Shown in pieces: positions 25,288-34,173 of a stretch of DNA of 64,000 bases. Source of the stretch: Stigmatella aurantiaca DW4/3-1 (GTDB taxonomy: Bacteria > Myxococcota > Myxococcia > Myxococcales > Myxococcaceae); NCBI RefSeq assembly GCF_000165485.1, contig NC_014623.1, forward strand, positions 9,814,893 to 9,878,892, in the 5' to 3' direction. The notes beneath the pieces were generated by a model, which worked only from the letters and a program-made list of their open reading frames with translations, ran no database searches and was not told where the DNA came from. The position numbers and the translations under genes were made by a program. Positions within the stretch are counted from its first letter, which is position 1; each line of letters opens with the position of its first letter.

Positions 25288-25322
25288 CTGGACACGGAGG
25301 GGCCCGTCCTCTCCGTGTCCAG
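25288..25322 (+). terminator. Strong hairpin after the delta-60 gene
   Basis: CTGGACACGGAG and CTCCGTGTCCAG form a perfect 12-bp stem around an 11-base loop, 39 bases after the stop of the delta-60 gene and 54 bases before the TonB-receptor ATG. No T-run follows directly (CTCTTGTTT comes about 13 bases later). It probably ends or attenuates the upstream transcript. Confidence 0.65.
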
Positions 25323-25375
25323 CCGCGGAAGGCGCTCTTGTTTCAAGCCGTCCCGTGCAAGGAGAGGGACAGACG

Positions 25376-27652
25376 ATGCCAGCAAGAATGTGGGCGTTCC
25401 TCCTCGTCCTCTCGACGGGAGCGGCGGCTCAACCGGTGGAACCCGCCACGGAGACACCGCCCAGCGCCGAGGAACCTGTCCCGAGCCCCCCGGAGCCCCG
25501 TCCCGAGGAGCCGCCCGCGGCGGTCGAAGGTTCGTCTCCTCCCCAGGAGGTGATCCCCCTCGATGAGCCGAAGAAATTCGAGAGCGTGGTGGTGGGAACC
25601 TCGGAGACGCGGACCAGCGGCTCCATCCACATTCTCACGCCGGCCAAGCTCCAGCGGCTCGAGCTGGATGATCCGGCGGCGATCCTCCAATCGGTGCCCG
25701 GCGTCTATGCGCGGGGCGAGGATGGTTTCGGGCTGCGTCCGAACCTCGGCCTGCGAGGCGTGAACCCCGACCGCAGCAAGAAGGTGACCCTGCTGGAGGA
25801 TGGCATCCTCTTCGGACCAGCGCCTTACTCCGCGCCGGCGGCCTATTTCTTCCCGCTGATCACCCGCATGCAGTCCGTGCGCGTCCTCAAGGGGCCCTCG
25901 GCCATCCAGCAGGGCCCGCAGACCGTGGGCGGCTCGGTCGAGTTCATCACCCGGGACATCCCAGGCGGAGAGGACTACGGGGTGGATCTGGGCGGTGGCC
26001 AGAACATGTACGGCAAGTTTCATGGCCATTACGGGGCCAGCACGGAGCACTCGGGGTTCGTGGTGGAGGGCGTGCACCTGCGGAACGACGGCTTCAAGGA
26101 GCTGGACTCCGGCGGCAACACGGGCTTCCGCCGCAACGAGTGGATGATGAAGGCCCGCCACGAGTTCGAGCCCGTGGGAGAGGCACGCCAGAGCCTCCAG
26201 CTCAAGCTCGGCTACTCCGATGAGTCTTCCAACGAGACCTACCTGGGGTTGAGCGACGCGGACTTCGAGGAGAATCCCCTGCGCCGCTATGACGCGAGCC
26301 GCATGGACCACATGCAGTGGCACCGCACCCAGGCGGTGCTCAGCCACCAGCTCGAGTTGGACGGGCTGGCCGTCACCACCCAGGCCTACCGCCATGACTT
26401 CCATCGCATCTGGCGGAAGGTGAACCGCTTCGAGGGCGCGAGCATCGCCAGCGTGCTGGCGGACCCCACGAGCGCTCGCAACGCCATCTACTACGGCGTG
26501 CTGACCGGGCAGATCGACTCCTCGACCGCGCAGGAGACGCTGCTCATCGGCCCCAACAACCGCGCCTTCGTTTCGCAGGGAATCCAGAGCGTGGCACGGT
26601 GGAGCCCCACCACCGGCCCGGTAAAGCACAACGTGGAGTGGGGGGTCCGGTACCACTACGACCGGATCGACCGGCTGCACACGGAGGATGGCTTCCTGAC
26701 GCTCGCGGGAGAGCTGATCCCGGACGGCAAGGCCACGCGGACCACGGCCGACAACATCGACTCGACGCATGCCCTGGCGTTCCATGTGACGGACGCCCTG
26801 GCGTGGGAACGGTTGTTGGTGACGCCTGGGGTGCGGTTGGAGGTGATTCGCTCCAAGTCCAAGGACCATCTCACCGGGACGACGGACAAGGGCTCCCTCA
26901 ACGTGCTGATGCCGGGACTGGGCCTCTATGGCGCGCTCACCCGCTCCCTGGGGCTGTTTGCCGGCGCGTACCGGGGCTTCTCGCCCCCCGCGCCCGGCCA
27001 GAACGCGAAGCCCGAGAAGAGCATCAACTACGAGGGCGGCGCCCGGTGGACCCGAAGCGGCGAGCGCTTCGAGGTGGTGGGCTTCTTCAACGACTATTCG
27101 AACCTCACGGACATCTGCACCTTCTCCAACGGCTGTGTGAACGACGATCTGGACAGCCAGGTCGATGCCGGACGGGCGCACATCTGGGGCATGGAGGTCT
27201 ACGCGGAGAAGACCTTCCGTCCCGGCGGGGGCGTCACCTTCCCCACGTCGGTGGCCTATACGCTCACCCGGACACGGCTCCAGGAGGACTTCCGCTCGGC
27301 GGATCCCCAGTTCGGCGTGGTCCGAGCCGGGGACGAGATGCCCTATGTGCCGCTCCACCAGTTGGCCGCCTCGGCCGGCGTGGAGGCCGCCCTGGGAGGG
27401 CTCTTCCTGAACGCCACCTATGTAGACACCATGCGGGAGAGCGCGGGGCAGGGCGAAATCCCGGCGGGTGAGCGGACAGGCGCGCTGCTGACGTTCGATG
27501 TGAACGCGAGCTGGAACTTCTCCCGCGAGGGGCTGCTCTACCTGAACGTGCGCAACCTCCTGGACAAGGAGGTCATCGTGTCGAGGAGGCCTTTCGGCGC
27601 ACGGCCGAATGCCCCCCGCCTCATCACGGCGGGGCTCAAGTACTCGTTCTGA
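25376..27652 (+). CDS. TonB-dependent outer-membrane receptor (FecA-like)
   Basis: A 758-residue outer-membrane transporter. The signal peptide ends near residue 19 (GAAAQ) and a Pro/Glu-rich spacer follows. The plug domain (about 60-185) contains ILQSVPGVYARGEDGFG, PNLGLRGVNPDRS, LLEDGI and GPSAIQQGPQTVGGSVEF. The rest is a 22-strand barrel ending in the outer-membrane signature LKYSF. The plug resembles FecA-type ferric-siderophore or citrate receptors. The ATG at 25376 has a good AAGGAG site. Together with the divergent imelysin/HTTM pair and the Fur-like palindrome it points to iron (or another metal chelate) uptake. Confidence 0.93.
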   Translation: MPARMWAFLLVLSTGAAAQPVEPATETPPSAEEPVPSPPEPRPEEPPAAVEGSSPPQEVIPLDEPKKFESVVVGTSETRTSGSIHILTPAKLQRLELDDPAAILQSVPGVYARGEDGFGLRPNLGLRGVNPDRSKKVTLLEDGILFGPAPYSAPAAYFFPLITRMQSVRVLKGPSAIQQGPQTVGGSVEFITRDIPGGEDYGVDLGGGQNMYGKFHGHYGASTEHSGFVVEGVHLRNDGFKELDSGGNTGFRRNEWMMKARHEFEPVGEARQSLQLKLGYSDESSNETYLGLSDADFEENPLRRYDASRMDHMQWHRTQAVLSHQLELDGLAVTTQAYRHDFHRIWRKVNRFEGASIASVLADPTSARNAIYYGVLTGQIDSSTAQETLLIGPNNRAFVSQGIQSVARWSPTTGPVKHNVEWGVRYHYDRIDRLHTEDGFLTLAGELIPDGKATRTTADNIDSTHALAFHVTDALAWERLLVTPGVRLEVIRSKSKDHLTGTTDKGSLNVLMPGLGLYGALTRSLGLFAGAYRGFSPPAPGQNAKPEKSINYEGGARWTRSGERFEVVGFFNDYSNLTDICTFSNGCVNDDLDSQVDAGRAHIWGMEVYAEKTFRPGGGVTFPTSVAYTLTRTRLQEDFRSADPQFGVVRAGDEMPYVPLHQLAASAGVEAALGGLFLNATYVDTMRESAGQGEIPAGERTGALLTFDVNASWNFSREGLLYLNVRNLLDKEVIVSRRPFGARPNAPRLITAGLKYSF

Positions 27653-27786
27653 GAGGAAGAAGAGGGCTCAGACGGGCAGAAAACCAAGGGGGTCCGTCCG
27701 GCTTGAAGGGGCCGGCCAGACTTCCCTTGTCGTTTGTGCGACACTCCCCCACGGGTTACCCGGCACTCCCCCCTGCCCGAGGGAAC

Positions 27787-29181
27787 ATGAGCGTCCTCAT
27801 CCAGAATGGCCGAATCGTCACCGCCGTGGACGACTACGTGGCGGATGTCTTCATCGAGGGAGAGAAAGTCTCCCTCATCGGTAAGAACCTGAAGGTCGCG
27901 GCGGACAAGGTCATCGACGCCACGAACCGGCTGGTCCTCCCCGGTGGAATCGATCCCCATACCCACTTCGACATGCCCTTCGGGGGCACCGTCTCGGCGG
28001 ATGACTTCGCCAGCGGGACGAAGGCCGCGGCGTTTGGCGGCACCACCTGCATCATCGACTTCGCCGTCCAGACCAAGGGCCAGTCCACCCTCCAGGCGCT
28101 GGATGTCTGGCACGGCAAGGCGCAAGGCAAGGCGACCATCGACTACGCCTTCCACATGATCGTCACCGACATGCCGGACGAACGGCTGCCGGAGATGCGT
28201 CGGCTGGCCGACGAGGGAATCACCTCCTACAAGCTGTTCATGGCCTACCCCGGCGCCCTCTACGTGGACGACGGGACGCTGTACCGGGCCTTCCGCCAGG
28301 CCGGGGAGAACGGCACCCGCATCTGCATGCATGCCGAGAACGGCATCGTCATCGATGAGATCATCAAGGCGGCGGTGAAGGACGGAAAGACGGAGCCCAA
28401 GTGGCACGCGCTCACCCGGCCCACGCGCATGGAGGCCGAGGGTGTGCACCGCGCCATCAGCATCGCCGAGGTGGCCCAGGTGCCCCTCTACATCGTCCAC
28501 CTGTCCAGCTCGGATGCGCTGGAAGAGGTGAAGCGCGGCCGGGCGCGCGGCGTGGATGTGATTGCCGAGACGTGTCCCCAGTACCTCTTCCTGGACCAGA
28601 GCTACTACGAGCGCGAGGGCTTCGAGGGCGCCAAGTGGGTGATGACCCCCGCCCTGCGCGAGCGGTGGAACCAGGACGAGCTCTGGCAGGGCCTCAAGTT
28701 CCGCGACCTGGAGACCATCGCCACGGACCACTGTCCGTTCTGCTTCAAGGACCAGAAGGAGCTGGGCAAGAGCTCCTTCACGAAGATCCCCAACGGGGCC
28801 CCGGGCGTGGAGAACCGGATGAGCCTCGTCTACAACGGCGGCGTGGTGTCCGGGCGCATCTCGCTCAACCGCTTCGTGGAGCTGACCTCCACGGCCGCCG
28901 CCAAGGCCTTCGGCCTCTTTCCAAAGAAGGGCACCATCGCCGTGGGCTCCGATGCGGACATCGTCATCTTCGATCCGGACCGCAAGGAGACCATCAGCGT
29001 GAACAACCCCCACACGCACCACATGCGCGTGGACTACAGCGCCTATGAGGGCTTCGTGGTGCAGGGCTTCACCGAGACGGTGCTCTCCCGCGGCCGCGTC
29101 CTCATCGAGAAGAACGAGCTGAAAACCGAGGGCGGCGGGCAATTCGTCAAGCGCGCCCTGTGCAACGCGTTGCTTCGCTGA
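27787..29181 (+). CDS. hydA: Dihydropyrimidinase
   Basis: A 464-residue enzyme that opens dihydrouracil or dihydrothymine to the N-carbamoyl-beta-amino acid, the second step of reductive pyrimidine degradation. It has the binuclear zinc ligands H58 and H60 in PHTHFDMPFGG, the carboxylated Lys K149 in SYKLFM, H182 in HAENG, the HLSSSDALE motif and TDHCPF. Length is normal for the family. Start ATG 27787 follows a CGAGGGAAC sequence. It begins the pyrimidine-degradation operon; the next gene starts 63 bases later. Confidence 0.95.
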   Translation: MSVLIQNGRIVTAVDDYVADVFIEGEKVSLIGKNLKVAADKVIDATNRLVLPGGIDPHTHFDMPFGGTVSADDFASGTKAAAFGGTTCIIDFAVQTKGQSTLQALDVWHGKAQGKATIDYAFHMIVTDMPDERLPEMRRLADEGITSYKLFMAYPGALYVDDGTLYRAFRQAGENGTRICMHAENGIVIDEIIKAAVKDGKTEPKWHALTRPTRMEAEGVHRAISIAEVAQVPLYIVHLSSSDALEEVKRGRARGVDVIAETCPQYLFLDQSYYEREGFEGAKWVMTPALRERWNQDELWQGLKFRDLETIATDHCPFCFKDQKELGKSSFTKIPNGAPGVENRMSLVYNGGVVSGRISLNRFVELTSTAAAKAFGLFPKKGTIAVGSDADIVIFDPDRKETISVNNPHTHHMRVDYSAYEGFVVQGFTETVLSRGRVLIEKNELKTEGGGQFVKRALCNALLR

Positions 29182-29244
29182 AGTCTCCCCTCATTCCCAT
29201 TCACCCATCCCCGGGACCGCGAGGTCCTTGCTCCGAGGTGCGGC

Positions 29245-30114
29245 ATGCGTAAGGTCATCGGCGGGCTCATCCAGTGCTCCAACCCCATCAACGACCCGGC
29301 GGCGTCCGTTCAGACCATCCGGGACGCGATGTTCGAGAAGCACCTGCCCCTCATCGAGGAGGCGGGCAAGCGCGGCACGCAGATCCTCTGTCTCCAGGAG
29401 GTCTTCAACGGGCCGTACTTCTGTCCCTCGCAGGACGCGAAGTGGTGTGACATCGCCGAGACCATTCCCGGCCCCACCGTGGAGCAGCTGTCCGCCTACG
29501 CGAAGAAGTACCAGATGGCGATGATCATCCCCATCTACGAGCGGGAGATGGCGGGCGTCTACTACAACACCGCCGCCGTCGTGGACGCGGACGGCACGTA
29601 CCTGGGCAAGTACCGCAAGAACCACATCCCCCACACCAACGGCTTCTGGGAGAAATTCTTCTTCAAGCCCGGCAACCTGGGCTACCCCACCTTCCAGACG
29701 CGCTACGCCCGCATCGGCGTGTACATCTGCTACGACCGGCACTTCCCCGAGGGCGCGCGCCTCTTGGGGCTCAACGGGGCGGAGATCGTCTTCAACCCGT
29801 CCGCCACGGTGGCGGGGCTCTCCCAGTACCTGTGGAAGCTGGAGCAGCCCGCGCACGCGGTGGCCAATGGCTACTTCATCGCCGCCAGCAACCGCGTGGG
29901 CACCGAGGCGCCCTGGAACATCGGCCGCTTCTACGGCAGCAGCTACTTCTGCGATCCGCGCGGCAACATGCTCGCCGTGGCCAGCGAGGACAAGGATGAG
30001 CTCATCACCGCCGAGATGAACCTCGATCTCATCGAGGAGGTGCGCCGCACCTGGCAGTTCTTCCGGGACCGCCGGCCCGACACCTACGAAAACATGTCCA
30101 AGCAGTTGCCGTAA
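29245..30114 (+). CDS. Beta-ureidopropionase-type nitrilase-superfamily amidohydrolase
   Basis: A 289-residue nitrilase-superfamily enzyme. The catalytic triad is E52 in CLQEVFNGPYF, K125 in YRKNHIP and C162 in YICYDRHFPEGAR. The sequence around the Cys and the NGFWEKFFFKPG segment match N-carbamoyl-beta-alanine amidohydrolases. It would hydrolyse the ring-opened product of the upstream dihydropyrimidinase to beta-alanine or beta-aminoisobutyrate, CO2 and ammonia. A GAGGTG ribosome site precedes the ATG. It lies between the dihydropyrimidinase and a class III aminotransferase. Confidence 0.93.
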   Translation: MRKVIGGLIQCSNPINDPAASVQTIRDAMFEKHLPLIEEAGKRGTQILCLQEVFNGPYFCPSQDAKWCDIAETIPGPTVEQLSAYAKKYQMAMIIPIYEREMAGVYYNTAAVVDADGTYLGKYRKNHIPHTNGFWEKFFFKPGNLGYPTFQTRYARIGVYICYDRHFPEGARLLGLNGAEIVFNPSATVAGLSQYLWKLEQPAHAVANGYFIAASNRVGTEAPWNIGRFYGSSYFCDPRGNMLAVASEDKDELITAEMNLDLIEEVRRTWQFFRDRRPDTYENMSKQLP

Positions 30115-30134
30115 TTCACGGGGGAGACGAGACG

Positions 30135-31433
30135 ATGGAATCCAAGACGATTCGCGCCAAGCACAAGCAATACCTGCTGCCGTCGGTGGCTAACTACTAC
30201 GAGGAGCCGGTGGTGCTGCACGAGGGCAAGGGCTCGCGCCTCACCGATCTCGATGGCAAGAGCTACCTGGACTTCTTTGGTGGCATCCTCACCGTCTCCG
30301 TCGGACACGCCAACGAGCGGGTGAACGCCGCCGTCAGCGCCCAGCTCCAGCGCCTGAGCCACGTCTCCACGCTCTACCCCACCGTGCCCATCGTGGAGCT
30401 GGCCGAGAAGCTGGTGGCCGTGGCCCCTGGCAACCTGAAGAAGGCCTTCTTCACCGCCTCGGGCACCGAAGCCGATGAGACGGCGGTGGTGCTCGCCCAG
30501 GTGGCCACCGGCAACCAGGAGCTCATCGCGCTGCGCCACGGGTACTCTGGCCGCTCGCTGCTGGCGCAGTCGCTCACGGCGCACTCGAACTATCGCGCGG
30601 TGCCCAGCCAGGTGGCCGCCATCAAGCACGGCCTGTCGCCTTACTGCTACCGCTGTCCGCTCAAGCTGGAGCCCGGCAAGTGTGGCGTCGCGTGCGCCAA
30701 GGATCTCGATGAGCTCATCCGCACCACCACCACCGGCCGCATCGCCGGCATGCTGGCCGAGCCCATTCAGGGCGTGGGCGGCTTCATCACCCCGCCCAAG
30801 GAGTACTTCGAGATCGCCTCGGAGATCGTCCGCAAGTACGGCGGGTTGATGATCATCGACGAGGTGCAGACGGGCTTCGGGCGCACGGGCAAGATGTGGG
30901 GCGCGCAGCAGTACGGCGTGGACCCAGACATCATGACGATGGCCAAGGGCATCGCCAACGGCCTGCCCCTGGCCGCCACGCTCTGCACGCCCGCCATCGG
31001 CGATGCGTTCAAGTCGAGCACCATCTCCACCTTCGGCGGCAACCCGCTGTCGTGTGCGGCGGCCGGTGCCGTGCTGGAAGAGATCCAGGAGAACAACCTC
31101 GTGGAGAACGCGGCGAAGCGCGGCGAGGAGCTGCGCGAGGGCCTCGTGAAGCTCCAGCGCAAGTACCCGAAGACCATCGGGGATGTTCGCGGCATGGGCT
31201 TGATGCAGGCGCTGGAGCTGGTGGTGGACGAGACCATCCAGGATCGCACCCCCAACCCGCGCGCCACGCTCCAGCTCTTCGAGGAGACGAAGAAGCGCGG
31301 CCTGCTCATCGGCAAGGGCGGGCTCTACGGCAACACCATCCGCATCGCCCCCGCGCTCAACATCACGGCGGGCGAGATCTCCGAGGGGCTCCGGGCGCTC
31401 GAGGAGTCCTTCGCGGCGATGGGGGTGGCATGA
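30135..31433 (+). CDS. Class III PLP aminotransferase, probable beta-alanine/omega-amino acid transaminase
   Basis: A 432-residue aminotransferase of the AGXT2/GABA-transaminase group. PLP is bound by K271 in MAKGIANGLP, with D242 in IIDEVQTGFGR and TASGTEADE as the phosphate-binding loop. An unusual short Cys-bearing segment YCYRCP (C181, C184), followed by C193 and C197, is inserted ahead of the D-E-V-Q motif. By position it would convert beta-alanine (from the upstream amidohydrolase) to malonate semialdehyde. Start 30135 has a GGGGAGACGAGACG upstream stretch. Its stop overlaps the PreT ATG (ATGA). Confidence 0.9.
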   Translation: MESKTIRAKHKQYLLPSVANYYEEPVVLHEGKGSRLTDLDGKSYLDFFGGILTVSVGHANERVNAAVSAQLQRLSHVSTLYPTVPIVELAEKLVAVAPGNLKKAFFTASGTEADETAVVLAQVATGNQELIALRHGYSGRSLLAQSLTAHSNYRAVPSQVAAIKHGLSPYCYRCPLKLEPGKCGVACAKDLDELIRTTTTGRIAGMLAEPIQGVGGFITPPKEYFEIASEIVRKYGGLMIIDEVQTGFGRTGKMWGAQQYGVDPDIMTMAKGIANGLPLAATLCTPAIGDAFKSSTISTFGGNPLSCAAAGAVLEEIQENNLVENAAKRGEELREGLVKLQRKYPKTIGDVRGMGLMQALELVVDETIQDRTPNPRATLQLFEETKKRGLLIGKGGLYGNTIRIAPALNITAGEISEGLRALEESFAAMGVA

Positions 31434-32776
31434 GGGAAGGGGACGCGAAGAGGTGGGAGCTTCCACCAGGCCGGGCGGAAGAGGCCTTCGAGGACAAGAA
31501 GCCCCTGTACACCCCCGCCGAGGCCCTGGCCGAGGCCAACCGCTGCCTGTACTGCTCCGGGGCCCCCTGCATCCAAGCCTGTCCCACCGGCATCGACGTC
31601 CCCACCTTCATCCGGAAAATTGGCACCGGGAACCTGAAGGGCGCCGCGCGCACCATTCTCTCCGCCAACCTCCTGGGACAGAGCTGTGCCCAGGTCTGTC
31701 CGGTGGAAGTGCTGTGCGCGGGCTCCTGCGTCTACACCGGCTGGGGCCGAGAGCCCATCGCCATCGGCCGGCTCCAGCGCTACGCGGTGGAAACCACGCT
31801 GTCCAGCCACCCCGCGCTCTTCCAGGCCAAGCAACCCACCGGCAAGCGCATCGCCCTGGTGGGCTCGGGCCCCGCCTCCATCGCCGCCGCCGGGCTCCTC
31901 GCGCTGGAAGGGCACACGTGCCTGCTCTATGAGCGCAAGGCGCTGCCCGGGGGGCTCAACACGCTGGGAATCGCCCCCTACAAGCTCAAGGGCCCGGAGG
32001 CCCTCCAGGAGCTGGAGTGGGTGCTCTCGCTCGGGCGCATCGAGGTGCGCACGGGCATCGAGGTGGTGGAGACGGCCAGCGGCCCCGGCCAGGTGTCCGC
32101 CACCGGGCTGCTGGCCACCCATGACGCCGTGTTCCTGGGGCTGGGGCTCGGCGCGGACGCGCGGCTGGGCATCCCCGGCGAGCAGGGCGAGGGCGTCCAC
32201 GGGGCCACCCACCTCATCGAGCGGCTCAAGACCGATCCCGGGCTGACGCTGGAAGGGGTCCGCCGGGCCCTCGTCATCGGCGGAGGCAACACCGCGCTCG
32301 ACATCGCCCACGAGCTGGCGCTGCTGGGCGTGGAGGTCGCCATGGTGTACCGCCGCTCCGAGCAGGAGATGGGCGGCTATGTCCACGAGCTGGACGCCGC
32401 CCGTCTGGACGGGGTGCGGCTCCTGGAGAACCGGCAGCCGGTGGAGATTCTTCGCGAGGACGGCCGGGTGGTGGCGATGCGGCTGGCGTTCCTGGCCGAG
32501 GGCAAACCCCTGCCAGGTGCCGGTGAGACGCTGCCCACGGACCTCGTGGCGGTGGCCATTGGCCAGGACCGAGCCACGCACGTGGCCCGGGCCTTCGCGG
32601 GCGTTGCGCTGGATGAGCGGGGCCGGGTGAAGGTGGATCCGCTCACCCACCGCACCGGCAACCCGAAGGTCTGGAGCGGTGGTGATTGCGTCAATGGCGG
32701 CAAGGAAGTCGTCAATGCCGTGGCGGAGGCGAAGCTCGCCGTCCGGGACATCCAGCGGTACCTCGCGGGAGAGTGA
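31430..32776 (+). CDS. preT: Dihydropyrimidine dehydrogenase, NAD-binding subunit PreT
   Basis: A 448-residue flavoprotein of the glutamate-synthase small-chain type. The N-terminal iron-sulfur region has CLYCSGAPCIQACPTG and CAQVCPVEVLC with C-A-G-S-C. FAD is bound by LVGSGPASIAAAG, and NAD by VIGGGNTALDIA. Together with PreA it reduces uracil and thymine with NADH. It is longer than E. coli PreT by ~35 residues, mostly at the N-terminus. The start overlaps the aminotransferase stop by four bases, and the stop is 5 bases before the PreA ATG, so both are tightly co-translated. Confidence 0.93.
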   Translation: MREGDAKRWELPPGRAEEAFEDKKPLYTPAEALAEANRCLYCSGAPCIQACPTGIDVPTFIRKIGTGNLKGAARTILSANLLGQSCAQVCPVEVLCAGSCVYTGWGREPIAIGRLQRYAVETTLSSHPALFQAKQPTGKRIALVGSGPASIAAAGLLALEGHTCLLYERKALPGGLNTLGIAPYKLKGPEALQELEWVLSLGRIEVRTGIEVVETASGPGQVSATGLLATHDAVFLGLGLGADARLGIPGEQGEGVHGATHLIERLKTDPGLTLEGVRRALVIGGGNTALDIAHELALLGVEVAMVYRRSEQEMGGYVHELDAARLDGVRLLENRQPVEILREDGRVVAMRLAFLAEGKPLPGAGETLPTDLVAVAIGQDRATHVARAFAGVALDERGRVKVDPLTHRTGNPKVWSGGDCVNGGKEVVNAVAEAKLAVRDIQRYLAGE

Positions 32777-32781
32777 AGGCG

Positions 32782-34170
32782 ATGGCTGACCTGTCGATCG
32801 AGTTCTGCGGGATCCGCAGTCCGAATCCGTTCTGGCTGGCCTCGGCGCCGCCCACCAACACCGGTGACCAGGTGATGCGGGCCTTCGATGCCGGCTGGGG
32901 CGGCGCCGTGTGGAAGACGCTGGGCAACCCCATCGTCAACGTGACGAGCCGCTTCGGTGGCATCGACTACGGCAACACCCGGCTGATGGGGCTCAACAAC
33001 ATCGAGCTCATCACCGACCGCCCCCTGGAGGTGAACTTCCGGGAGATGCTCGAGGTGAAGAAGCGCTTTCCGAAGCACACCCTCGTCGCCTCGCTCATGG
33101 TGGAGACGAAGGAGGAGTGGCGGGAAATCATTCAGCGCTCCGAGGACGCCGGCGCGGACCTGCTGGAGCTCAACTTCGGCTGTCCGCACGGCATGTGTGA
33201 GCGCGGCATGGGCTCGGCCGTGGGCGCGGAGCCCAAGGTGCTGGAGGAGATTGCCCGGTGGGCCGTGGAGTTCGCCCGGGTGCCCGTCATCGTCAAGCTG
33301 ACGCCCAACGTGGGCGACATCCTGGAGCCCGGCGAGGCCGCGGTCCGGGCCGGTGTGCCAGCGCTCTCCCTCATCAACACCGTCAAGTCCATCATGGGGG
33401 TGGACCTGGACCGGATGGTGCCGCTGCCCCGCGTGGGGGATGCCTCCACCAACGGCGGCTACTGCGGCCCCGCGGTGAAGCCCATCGCCCTGCACCTGCT
33501 GTCCCAGCTCGCCCGCCATCCGCAGTGTGGCCGGCTGGCCATCTCGGGCATCGGCGGCATCTCGAACTGGCGCGACGCGGCCGAGTTCATCGCCCTGGGG
33601 GCCACCTCCGTGCAGGTGTGCACCGCCGTCATGCACCATGGCTTCCGCATCGTGGAGGACATGCTGGAGGGGCTGTCGGACTTCCTGGACGAGAAGGGGA
33701 TGTCCTCCGTGGCCGAGCTGCGCGGCCGCGCCGTGCCCGCCTTCCGCGACTGGGGCGAATTGGATCTGTCGTACAAGCTGGTGGCGGACATCAACCCGGA
33801 CACCTGCATCGGCTGCCAGCTCTGCTACGTGGCCTGCATGGATGGCTCGCATCAGTGCATCCACCTGCCAGGACGGACGGAGGAACAGTCCCGTCAGGCC
33901 GGACACACGCACCTGCCCAAGCACGTGCCCGAGCGCGCGGTGACGGCGGCCGCTGCCACTCCAGGCGCACGCGTGCCCTTCGTGGATGAGGAAGAGTGTG
34001 TCGGGTGCAACCTGTGCCAGCTCGTGTGTCCGGTTCCGGGCTGCATCACCATGGAAGAGGTCTCCACGGGCCGCCCCCGGGAGAGCTGGAACGACCGCAT
34101 CGCCCACGGGAAGGCGTACGTCCCCGGTGGGCTGGAAGCCACGGAAGCCACCCGCAGGAGGAACCGCTAA
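32782..34170 (+). CDS. preA: Dihydropyrimidine dehydrogenase, catalytic subunit PreA
   Basis: A 462-residue dihydroorotate-dehydrogenase-like FMN subunit with two C-terminal 4Fe-4S motifs. The active-site loop holds FGCPHGMCERGMGSA; FMN and substrate positions include NVGDI and GGISNW. The ferredoxin motifs are DTCIGCQLCYVACMDG and EECVGCNLCQLVCPVPGC. It forms the PreTA enzyme that reduces the uracil/thymine double bond. The ~50 residues beyond the E. coli length are mainly around the iron-sulfur motifs. It starts 5 bases after PreT and is followed after 3 bases by the permease. Confidence 0.94.
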   Translation: MADLSIEFCGIRSPNPFWLASAPPTNTGDQVMRAFDAGWGGAVWKTLGNPIVNVTSRFGGIDYGNTRLMGLNNIELITDRPLEVNFREMLEVKKRFPKHTLVASLMVETKEEWREIIQRSEDAGADLLELNFGCPHGMCERGMGSAVGAEPKVLEEIARWAVEFARVPVIVKLTPNVGDILEPGEAAVRAGVPALSLINTVKSIMGVDLDRMVPLPRVGDASTNGGYCGPAVKPIALHLLSQLARHPQCGRLAISGIGGISNWRDAAEFIALGATSVQVCTAVMHHGFRIVEDMLEGLSDFLDEKGMSSVAELRGRAVPAFRDWGELDLSYKLVADINPDTCIGCQLCYVACMDGSHQCIHLPGRTEEQSRQAGHTHLPKHVPERAVTAAAATPGARVPFVDEEECVGCNLCQLVCPVPGCITMEEVSTGRPRESWNDRIAHGKAYVPGGLEATEATRRRNR

Positions 34171-34173
34171 TCC

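Noticed and set aside
25343-27358. 671-codon minus-strand frame over the TonB receptor
   Set aside because: It is the reverse shadow of a well-supported outer-membrane receptor.
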